This document shows positions 1 through 6,487 of a DNA stretch of 17,464 nt, in pieces. The stretch comes from Magnetococcales bacterium (GTDB lineage Bacteria; Pseudomonadota; Magnetococcia; Magnetococcales; Magnetaquicoccaceae): assembly GCA_015228895.1 (NCBI GenBank), contig JADGCR010000022.1, forward strand, positions 1-17,464, in the 5' to 3' direction. The notes beneath the pieces are model-generated. The model ran no database searches, was not told where the DNA came from, and saw nothing but the letters and a program-made list of their open reading frames with translations. The translations under genes were made by a program, and so were the position numbers. The stretch's first letter is position 1, and every line of letters begins with the position of its first letter.

Positions 1-2166
1 CCGGATAACATTTATATCCGCAAAAGCAATGGCACCCCGGTGTTGCTGGACTTCGGGGCCACCCGTAAAATGTCGGAAGAGGGGGAGGTGGGCAAACAAA
101 TGACCGCCATGCTCACCCCCAGCTACGCCCCCATGGAGCAGTATTTCGAGGACGCCAGCCGACAGGGCCCCTGGACGGACATCTACGCCATGGGCGCGGT
201 GATGTACCGGATCGTCAGTGGACGCAAGCCGGTAGGCGCGCCCCAGCGCAGCAACGCCATCATGCGCAACCAGCCCGATCCGCTGGTGCCCGCGGTGGAA
301 GTGGGGGTGGGTCGCTATTCCGAATCCCTGCTCAAGGCCATCGACCTGGCCCTGGCCGTGGTGGAGACCGACCGGCCCAAGACCATCCAGGAGTGGCTGA
401 AGTCCGTCGAAGTCACTCTGCCCGACGAGGAGCTCCAGGGTTGGGATCGTCTGCTGGCCAAACTCCCCAAGGATCCCAAATTGCGGGCCGCCCTTTTCGC
501 GTTGCTGCTGGTCGTTTTCGGCGGCATCGGTTTCGGGGCCTGGAGCGTGATCTACAAGGCGGCGGGACCGCGGGTGCTCACCCAGGCGGAGATCCAGGCC
601 AAGGCCATCGAGGCGCTCAAGACCAAGGCCGACCAGGGGGATGCGGAGGCTCTGCACGAAATGGGCGACCGGCATGTCAAGGGCGATGGGTTCCCGAAAG
701 ACCTGACCATCGCCCTGCAATGGTATCAAAAGGCGGCCCGGAAGGGACACGCCAATGCCCAGTTCGAGCTCGCCACCGCTTTCGCCAATGGCAACGGCGT
801 GCCCAAGAACGACGAAAAGGCGGTGGAATTCTATCAGCAGGCGGCCCGGCAGGATCATGCGCCAGCCCAGTATCTGCTGGGCGAAGCCCTGGAGAAGGGG
901 CAAGGCGTCAAGGCCGACCCGGAGACAGCCCTGGAGTGGTTCGCAAAGGCGGCCCGACAGGGACAGGCCAAGGCCCAGTACAAAATGGGACTGGCCGCGG
1001 AGACCGGCGTCGGCATCCCCAAGGACGACAAGAGCGCCTTCCAATGGTATCTCCAGGCCGCGGAAAAAGGAGTGGCCGAAGCCCAACTCAAGGTCGGCGT
1101 CTTCTTTCTGGCTGGACGGGCCACCCAGTCCGACGCCACCAAGGCGGCCCAATGGTTCAACAACGCCGCCCAGCAGGAGATCCCGGAGGCCCAGTTCCAA
1201 CTCGCCATGCTCCTCAACAAGGGTCTGGGGGTGGAGAAGAACGCCAAGGAGGCGGCCCGCTGGATCTTCAAGGCCGCCAACCTGGAGCACCGGGAAGCCC
1301 AGTTCCAACTGGGCCTGATGTTCGAGAAGGGGTCCGGCATCCGGCAGGACACCATTCAGGCCCTGAAATGGTATCGCAAGGCGGCGGATCAGGGACATCT
1401 CAGCGCCCAACTCATTCTGGCGGAGATGTTCCGCTCCGGGAACGGGGTGGATCAGAACCTCCAGGAGGCGACCATCATGTTCACCATGGCGGCCAAGCAG
1501 GGGAGCGCCGAAGCCCAGAACGGTCTGGGCACCCACTACCGTTTTGGCCTGGGCATGGGCAAGGATCACGAACTGGCCATGGAGTGGTTCAAGAAGGCCG
1601 CGGCCCAGAACCACCCGGACGCCCAGTATCACATCGGCGCCATGCTGGAGAACGGCGAGGGGGGCACACAGAATTTTGCCCAGGCCATCGACTGGTATCG
1701 CAAGGCCGCCGCCCGGGGACACACCAACGCCTTGAGCAATCTGGGGTGGATGTACGAGGAGGGCAAGGGTGTCAAGGCCGATGTCACCGAGGCGGCCAGG
1801 CACTATCAGAAGGCGGCCCTGCACGGCGACGCCCGTGCCCAGAAAAACCTGGCCTGGATGTACGAGGAGGGTCGCGGGGTCGCCCGGGATCCGGTCATGG
1901 CGTTCGCGCTCTACAGTCTGGCCGCGCTCCAGAACGACAAGGACGCCAAACGCAACCTGAATCTCCTGACCCAGAACTTCACCCAGGAGCAGCATCGGGC
2001 TGGCACCGCCAAGGCGCGCCAGTTGCTGGACGCGATGCAACAATACAAGACCGGCAAGGAGAAGCAGCCCCAGGTTCCGGCCCCCTCCAGGGAGGCGGCC
2101 ACGGAGGAGAAGAAAGCCGAGACCTCTCCGGCCACACAGGCCCGGCAACCCGCCAAAAGCCCCTGA
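1..2166 (+). CDS. Hanks-type Ser/Thr protein kinase with transmembrane segment and C-terminal Sel1 repeats (5' truncated)
   Basis: The reading frame is open from the first base, so the gene begins upstream of the window. It opens with PDNIYI, the end of the kinase catalytic loop, followed by the metal-binding DFG at 49-57. The activation-segment APMEQY and the DIYAMGAVMYRIVSG helix of the C-lobe come next. A strongly hydrophobic stretch encoded at about 481-555 looks like a single membrane helix. After it come about twelve Sel1-type repeats of 36 residues and a low-complexity Lys/Glu/Ala/Pro tail. By analogy with other one-pass bacterial kinases, the kinase domain should be cytoplasmic and the Sel1 solenoid periplasmic, where it could bind a protein or cell-wall ligand. 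The N-lobe, including the ATP-binding Lys, cannot be checked. Substrate and ligand are unknown. The identification of kinase plus Sel1 is firm; topology is inferred. Confidence 0.9.
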   Translation, partial: PDNIYIRKSNGTPVLLDFGATRKMSEEGEVGKQMTAMLTPSYAPMEQYFEDASRQGPWTDIYAMGAVMYRIVSGRKPVGAPQRSNAIMRNQPDPLVPAVEVGVGRYSESLLKAIDLALAVVETDRPKTIQEWLKSVEVTLPDEELQGWDRLLAKLPKDPKLRAALFALLLVVFGGIGFGAWSVIYKAAGPRVLTQAEIQAKAIEALKTKADQGDAEALHEMGDRHVKGDGFPKDLTIALQWYQKAARKGHANAQFELATAFANGNGVPKNDEKAVEFYQQAARQDHAPAQYLLGEALEKGQGVKADPETALEWFAKAARQGQAKAQYKMGLAAETGVGIPKDDKSAFQWYLQAAEKGVAEAQLKVGVFFLAGRATQSDATKAAQWFNNAAQQEIPEAQFQLAMLLNKGLGVEKNAKEAARWIFKAANLEHREAQFQLGLMFEKGSGIRQDTIQALKWYRKAADQGHLSAQLILAEMFRSGNGVDQNLQEATIMFTMAAKQGSAEAQNGLGTHYRFGLGMGKDHELAMEWFKKAAAQNHPDAQYHIGAMLENGEGGTQNFAQAIDWYRKAAARGHTNALSNLGWMYEEGKGVKADVTEAARHYQKAALHGDARAQKNLAWMYEEGRGVARDPVMAFALYSLAALQNDKDAKRNLNLLTQNFTQEQHRAGTAKARQLLDAMQQYKTGKEKQPQVPAPSREAATEEKKAETSPATQARQPAKSP
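640..1935 (+). repeat. Array of about twelve Sel1-like repeats within the kinase gene
   Basis: About twelve consecutive 36-residue units share the pattern AQ-x-x-LG...G-x-GV-x-x-(D/N)...A-x-x-W-(Y/F)-x-x-AA-x-x-G, with recurrent segments such as NAQFEL, PAQYLLG, KAQYKMG, EAQFQL and DAQYHIG. This is the Sel1 subclass of TPR-like alpha-solenoid repeats, usually a protein-interaction scaffold. Spacing is regular, with no broken unit, so the array looks functional. Boundaries are approximate to within half a repeat. Confidence 0.88.
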
Positions 2167-2190
2167 TCCCTTCCGTTGCCACCGACCCCG

Positions 2191-2231
2191 CCCGCCCCCC
2201 CCCGGCATCGACCCCGGGGGGGAGGGGCGGG
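2191..2231 (+). terminator. Very GC-rich hairpin between the kinase gene and leuS (terminator-like or leader structure)
   Basis: The arm 2191-2203 pairs with 2219-2231 over 12 of 13 positions (only C2199/A2223 fails), with a 15-base loop. The stem is almost entirely C on one side and G on the other. No T-run follows, so it does not fit the classic Rho-independent pattern. It could be a transcript 3'-end stabiliser for the kinase mRNA, a pause site, or a leader structure for leuS, whose start lies 13 bases downstream. It fills most of the 78-base gap. Confidence 0.45.
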
Positions 2232-2244
2232 TCAGGCATCTTTC

Positions 2245-4857
2245 ATGCAGTCAACCGCCGAAACCAGAAAAATGGAAAAATACAATCCCCAAGCATTGGA
2301 AAAAAAATGGCAACACCTCTGGGAGCGGGAACAGCGCTTCCGGGCCACCGAGGATGGGACGCGGGAGAAATTCTATCTGCTGGTCATGTTCCCCTACCCC
2401 TCCGGACGCATCCACATGGGGCATGTGCGCAACTATGCCATCGGGGACGTGATCGCCCGTCAGCAACGGCTGCTGGGGCGCAACGTGCTGCAACCCATGG
2501 GGTGGGACGCCTTCGGCATGCCCGCGGAGAACGCCGCCATCGCCCAGAAGACCCATCCCAAGGAGTGGACCCGCAAAAATATCGCCACCATGCGCCAGGA
2601 GTTGAAATCCATGGGGCTGGCCTACGACTGGGAACGGGAGTTCGCCACCTGCGACCCGGAATACGCCCACTGGGAGCAGGTGCTGTTTCTCAAGCTTTAC
2701 GAGCGTGGACTCATCTACCGCAAGCAGTCCCTGGTCAACTGGGACCCGGTGGATCACACCGTGCTGGCCAACGAGCAGGTCATCGATGGCCGTGGGTGGC
2801 GCAGTGGCGCCCTGGTGCAACGCAAGGAACTCTCCCAGTGGTTCCTGAAGATCACCCATTACGCCGAGGAACTGTTGCGGGACATCGACTCCCTGACCGG
2901 CTGGCCGGAAACCGTGCGCATCATGCAGACCAACTGGATCGGCAAAAGCCACGGGGTGGAGTTCTCCTTCGCCATCGAGGGCCACGAGGCCACCCTGCCG
3001 GTCTACACCACCCGACCCGACACCATCATGGGGGTGACCTTCTGCTCCATCGCGCCGGAACACCCCCTCTCCAGGGAGGTCGCCGCCGCCAATCCCGCCG
3101 CCGCCGCCTTCATCGCGGAGTGCCAGCAGAGCGGCACCAGCGAGGAGGCCCTGGAACGGATGGAAAAGAAGGGATTCGACAGCGGACTGCTGGCCATCCA
3201 CCCCTTCACCGGGGAGCGGATTCCCATCTACATCGCCAATTTCGTGTTGATGAGCTACGGGACCGGCGCGGTGATGGCCGTGCCCGCCCACGACCAGAGG
3301 GATTTCGAGTTCGCCCGCGCCCATGGCCTCCCCATCCGGGTGGTGATCCAACCCGCCGGAACCCCGCTGGACCCGGCCACCATGACCGCGGCCCATACCG
3401 GACCCGGCATCCTGACCGCCTCCGGACCCTTCGACGGTCTGGACAGCGAAGCCGCCAAACGGAGCATCGCCGAACGGTTCGCCAGCGAGAAAATCGGGCG
3501 CGCCACCATCAACTACCGGTTGCGGGACTGGGGCATCTCCCGGCAGCGGTACTGGGGCAATCCCATTCCCTTCATTCACTGCCAGGGCTGCGGGGTGGTG
3601 CCGGTGCCGATGGAGCAGCTCCCGGTGAGTCTGCCGGAGGATGTGGTGGAACTGCTGGGCCAGCCCGGCAACCCCCTGGACCGGCACCCCACCTGGCAAG
3701 AGGTGGCCTGTCCCCGGTGTGGTCAGGCGGCCCGCCGGGAGACCGACACCATGGACACCTTCATGGAGTCCTCCTGGTACTTCCTGCGCTACTGTTCCCC
3801 GGACCTGCGGACCGCCCCGTTGGACCGGGCGCGGGTGGACCACTGGATGCCGGTGGATCAATACGTGGGCGGGGTGGAACACGCGGTGCTCCATCTGCTG
3901 TACGCGCGTTTTTTCCACAAGGCGTTGCGGGACGCGGGGGAGGTCTCCTGCGACGAGCCGTTCTCCCGTCTGCTCACCCAGGGGATGGTGCGCAAGGATA
4001 CCCATCGCTGCCCCAACCACGGCTGGCGCTATCCCCAGGAGACCACGGTGGGGGATGGCCTCCTGCGCTGCGCCGACTGCGCCGCCCCCATCGAGATCGG
4101 GCGCAACGAAAAGATGTCCAAGAGCAAAAAGAACGTGGTGGATCCCAACGAGATCATCCAGGGATACGGAGCCGACACCGCGCGCATTTTCATGCTCTTC
4201 GCCGCCCCGCCGGAACAGGACCTGGAGTGGAGCGACAGCGGGGTGGACGGGGCCTGGCGGTTTCTCAACCGTCTGTGGCGTCTTGTCCATCAGATTGGCG
4301 CGCGCGCCCCGGCGGCTCCCCCCGTCTCCACCCTGTCCGACGACGACACCCTGCGCGCCCTGCGGACCAAAACCCATGAAACCATCGACAAGGTGAGCCG
4401 TGACATGTCCCGTTTTCAGTTCAACACCGCCATTTCCGCGGTCATGGAACTGATCAACGCCGGGACCGCCTGCCTGAACAACACCCCCCCGGGGCGTCTC
4501 CCACCGGAAGCCGCCGCCCGACTGCGGGAACTGGGAGAGGTGGCGGTCACCCTGCTGCATCCCTTCGCCCCTCACATCACCGAGGAGCTTTGGGCCACGG
4601 CCCTGGGCAACACCACGCCCTTGAGCCAATCCTCCTGGCCCATCCTCGACCCGGCGGCCCTGGTGAAGGACGAAATCACCGTGGTGGTGCAGATCAACGG
4701 CAAGCTGCGGGCGCGGATTCAGGTTCCGACCGCCGCCACGCCGGCCGGCCAGGAGGCCCTGGCCCTGGCGGACGCCACCATTCAACAGCATCTGACAGGC
4801 AAAACCGTGCGCAAGGTGGTGACGGTCCCTGGACGACTCATCAACATCGTGGCCTGA
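2245..4857 (+). CDS. leuS: Leucine--tRNA ligase (LeuRS)
   Basis: This class I aminoacyl-tRNA synthetase charges tRNA-Leu in the cytoplasm. The 870-residue product is close to the usual length of about 860. Visible in order: the class I HIGH variant HMGH at residues 57-60; the CP1 editing domain with TTRPDTIMGVTF from residue 255 and the conserved VPAHDQRDFEF; cysteine pairs of the zinc region (CQGCG...CPRCG); RETDTMDTFMESSWYF; the KMSKS loop at 623-627; and the anticodon-binding and C-terminal domains. The frame is also open upstream to a TTG at 2176, but that extension is low-complexity Pro/Arg encoded by the hairpin. I therefore take ATG 2245, with a weak AGG at 2234-2236. ATG 2272 (MEKYNPQ) also fits the family N-terminus. 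Only nine bases separate it from lptE, the gene pairing common in proteobacteria. Confidence 0.97.
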   Translation: MQSTAETRKMEKYNPQALEKKWQHLWEREQRFRATEDGTREKFYLLVMFPYPSGRIHMGHVRNYAIGDVIARQQRLLGRNVLQPMGWDAFGMPAENAAIAQKTHPKEWTRKNIATMRQELKSMGLAYDWEREFATCDPEYAHWEQVLFLKLYERGLIYRKQSLVNWDPVDHTVLANEQVIDGRGWRSGALVQRKELSQWFLKITHYAEELLRDIDSLTGWPETVRIMQTNWIGKSHGVEFSFAIEGHEATLPVYTTRPDTIMGVTFCSIAPEHPLSREVAAANPAAAAFIAECQQSGTSEEALERMEKKGFDSGLLAIHPFTGERIPIYIANFVLMSYGTGAVMAVPAHDQRDFEFARAHGLPIRVVIQPAGTPLDPATMTAAHTGPGILTASGPFDGLDSEAAKRSIAERFASEKIGRATINYRLRDWGISRQRYWGNPIPFIHCQGCGVVPVPMEQLPVSLPEDVVELLGQPGNPLDRHPTWQEVACPRCGQAARRETDTMDTFMESSWYFLRYCSPDLRTAPLDRARVDHWMPVDQYVGGVEHAVLHLLYARFFHKALRDAGEVSCDEPFSRLLTQGMVRKDTHRCPNHGWRYPQETTVGDGLLRCADCAAPIEIGRNEKMSKSKKNVVDPNEIIQGYGADTARIFMLFAAPPEQDLEWSDSGVDGAWRFLNRLWRLVHQIGARAPAAPPVSTLSDDDTLRALRTKTHETIDKVSRDMSRFQFNTAISAVMELINAGTACLNNTPPGRLPPEAAARLRELGEVAVTLLHPFAPHITEELWATALGNTTPLSQSSWPILDPAALVKDEITVVVQINGKLRARIQVPTAATPAGQEALALADATIQQHLTGKTVRKVVTVPGRLINIVA

Positions 4858-4866
4858 GGTGACATC

Positions 4867-5418
4867 ATGAACATGCGGCAACGGGGCGGGTCTGTGACGT
4901 TATGGCTGCTGGTCGCCTGGATGATCGGGGGGTGCGGCTATCGTTTCCCCGCCGACCGGAACGCCAACGACCAGCACGGTCGTTGGGCGCAAACCCACCT
5001 GACCGTGGAAGGGGTCAAGACCACCCTGCGCTCCGACGCGGTGTTGACCCGCATCCTGGACAACATCCTCACCACCCGCATGGGTCCCTTCGCCTCCTCC
5101 CCCGCGCTCAAGGAGGCCCGCCGGTTGCGGGTGCGGCTGGACACGGTCAATCGCGACCTGATTCTGGAGGACAGCTCGGGCCGGGCCAACCAGTACCGGA
5201 TGACCATCACCGCCCAGCCCATGCTGGAAATGGACGGCAAGGTGACCGAACCGGGCTATCCATCGGTCAAGGGGGTGGCCACCTATTACGAACCCGCCTC
5301 CGGCACCGCCAGTCAGGCGGCCCGCATCCGCGCCGAGACCGAAGCCATGAACCAACTCGCCGACGCCCTGGTGGCGGTGCTGGCGGAGGATTTCCAACCC
5401 GGGCCGACCAAACCGTAA
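4867..5418 (+). CDS. lptE: LPS-assembly lipoprotein LptE
   Basis: LptE plugs the LptD barrel and helps insert lipopolysaccharide into the outer membrane. The 183-residue product has a short hydrophobic signal peptide ending in a lipobox, IGGC, with the lipidated Cys at residue 23, followed by GYRF as is typical of LptE/RlpB. The rest is a small alpha/beta domain with low motif conservation. Location behind leuS is the strongest supporting evidence, since leuS-lptE is a conserved proteobacterial pair. A ribosome-binding site, AGGTGA at 4857-4862, overlaps the leuS stop. It serves ATG 4867 (4 bases away) or ATG 4873 (10 bases away), so the start may be two codons later. The usual next gene, holA, is absent here. 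Confidence 0.82.
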   Translation: MNMRQRGGSVTLWLLVAWMIGGCGYRFPADRNANDQHGRWAQTHLTVEGVKTTLRSDAVLTRILDNILTTRMGPFASSPALKEARRLRVRLDTVNRDLILEDSSGRANQYRMTITAQPMLEMDGKVTEPGYPSVKGVATYYEPASGTASQAARIRAETEAMNQLADALVAVLAEDFQPGPTKP

Positions 5419-5462
5419 GCGGTTTTGTCCCGGTTTCACCCTTCATCTTCCGGAGACGCGCC

Positions 5463-5705
5463 ATGACCCTCTTGCGTATTCTGCTTTTACTGGCGGCAGG
5501 CTATATGGTCTTCCGCTTCGTCCGCCATCTGCTGACCCCCCCGCCCGCCTCCCGGACCGGGGGGAGCACCGGAACGGCGCCCCCCTCCGGCCATCCCAGC
5601 CATCTGGTCCGCTGCGACCGGTGCGACACCCTGATCCCCCCGGAAGCGGCCATTCACGCCGACGATCACCATTTCTGCTCGGAAAAATGTCGCGACATGA
5701 GGTGA
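5463..5705 (+). CDS. Small membrane-anchored Cys-rich protein, PP0621 type
   Basis: The 80-residue product has an N-terminal membrane helix (LLRILLLLAAGYMVFRFV), a Pro/Gly-rich linker, and a C-terminal Cys cluster VRCDRCDTLIPPEAAIHADD then HHFCSEKCRDM. Two CxxC-like pairs suggest a small zinc ribbon. Length, layout and the closing CSE motif resemble the PP0621 family of proteobacterial proteins, which has no established function. The start ATG 5463 has GGAG at 5452-5455, seven bases upstream. It lies 44 bases after lptE on the same strand and may share its transcript. The family assignment is from memory of the motif pattern, not a search. Confidence 0.7.
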   Translation: MTLLRILLLLAAGYMVFRFVRHLLTPPPASRTGGSTGTAPPSGHPSHLVRCDRCDTLIPPEAAIHADDHHFCSEKCRDMR

Positions 5706-5724
5706 GACCCCCTGATTTTCCTCC

Positions 5725-5753
5725 GCCGGCAAGCCGCGACGCCGCGCACCGGC
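5725..5753. terminator. Possible hairpin between convergent genes
   Basis: GCCGG (5725-5729) can pair with CCGGC (5749-5753), with an inner CGCG/CGCG pair possible. It lies in the 63-base gap where the small PP0621-type gene and the minus-strand lipoprotein gene converge. There is no T-run on either side, so support is mainly positional. Confidence 0.25.
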
Positions 5754-5768
5754 ACCAGGTCCGGGGGA

Positions 5769-6248
5769 TCAGATGTCCCAGCGACCATCCGGGCGACGGC
5801 AGGCGGTTTTGACCACGGTTTCCCGTTTGCCGTTGATGGTGGAGACGATTTCCGCCTGCCGGCAATCCCGGCCGGAGTGGTCCTGGTAGGCCGCCTGGGG
5901 TGTCACCGCGTATTCGGCCCGTGTGTCCGGATTGACCCAGGAGGTGGTCTTGCGGGACGGGGTGGTTTCCAGGGTGCGGTTGAGTTGAGCCAGATCGTTC
6001 TTGTCCATTTCGTTGCCGATCGCATAGCCCAGCAGTCCCCCCACCGCGGCACCGATCAGGGCGTTCTGTTCGCGGTTTTTGGAGCGACCCAGCAGACTGC
6101 CCGCCAGTCCACCCCCCAGGGCGCCGATTCCCGCTCCCTGTTGCGCCTTGTTTTCCATGCAGCCGGCCAGCAAAGGTGGGGCCAGCAGAACCAGCACCGA
6201 CATCCAGACCACCCGTCTGGACCGCATATGGCGGACGAAAACACTCAT
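5769..6248 (-). CDS. Glycine-zipper outer-membrane lipoprotein, 17 kDa surface antigen-like
   Basis: The 159-residue product starts with a basic, then hydrophobic signal ending in LLAGC, with the lipidated Cys at residue 30. A glycine-zipper region follows (GAGIGALGGGLAGSLLG, then IGAAVGGLLGYAIGNEMD), able to form a two-helix membrane hairpin. The C-terminal part has SWVNPDT, YAVTP, DCRQAEI and TACRRPDGRW, the pattern of the 17 kDa surface antigen family known from Rickettsia and other proteobacteria. The role is structural or envelope-related; no reaction is known. The frame extends upstream, but ATG 6248 is preferred because AGGGAG at 6256-6261 lies seven bases before it; ATG 6254 would sit only one base away. 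It is transcribed divergently from the large GGDEF/EAL gene. Confidence 0.82.
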   Translation of the reverse strand: MSVFVRHMRSRRVVWMSVLVLLAPPLLAGCMENKAQQGAGIGALGGGLAGSLLGRSKNREQNALIGAAVGGLLGYAIGNEMDKNDLAQLNRTLETTPSRKTTSWVNPDTRAEYAVTPQAAYQDHSGRDCRQAEIVSTINGKRETVVKTACRRPDGRWDI

Positions 6249-6315
6249 GCACATGCTCCCTGTTCCATGACAACATCCGTGAAAGATCCCGTTTCTGCGT
6301 TTGCGCGCGATCCAG

Positions 6316-6344
6316 ATCATGCCATAATCTCTTGTGAAAGTCAA
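6316..6344 (-). promoter_or_regulatory. Candidate sigma70-type promoter for the glycine-zipper lipoprotein
   Basis: On the minus strand, TTGACT (6344-6339) is followed after 17 bases by CATGAT (6321-6316). This gives 5/6 and 4/6 matches to the -35 and -10 consensus at ideal spacing. Predicted transcription would start about 60 bases before ATG 6248. Seen by eye only. Confidence 0.4.
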
Positions 6345-6360
6345 TCAATAACTGTAAAAT
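6332..6360 (+). promoter_or_regulatory. Candidate sigma70-type promoter for the REC-PAS-GGDEF-EAL gene
   Basis: TTGTGA (6332-6337), a 17-base spacer and TAAAAT (6355-6360) lie in an AT-rich island of the divergent intergenic region. An alternative nearer the gene is TGGACA (6403-6408) with TAAACT (6427-6432) at an 18-base spacing. The candidate overlaps the oppositely oriented lipoprotein promoter, so the two genes may compete for polymerase. Confidence 0.4.
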
Positions 6361-6487
6361 CAACCCTCTTTGACCCCGCTTAATTTGCGGCATCCAGAGT
6401 CATGGACAATTTCAGGCCGCTCACGGTAAACTATCCCCGGAAAGTTGTTCAATGTTTCAGGATCATGCTGCGCATGCAGGGTAATCG

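Noticed and set aside
2176..2244. TTG start giving leuS 23 extra residues
   Set aside because: The extension is encoded by the GC hairpin, is Pro/Gly/Arg-rich and does not resemble LeuRS N-termini.
393..4379. 1328-codon plus-strand open frame crossing the kinase and leuS
   Set aside because: It is out of frame with both genes, composed of Gly/Arg/Pro/His runs, and spans an intergenic hairpin.
2251..4881. Long minus-strand open frame of 876 codons opposite leuS
   Set aside because: It is the antisense shadow of a clearly real GC-rich leuS; its translation is rich in His/Gly/Arg with no recognisable domain.
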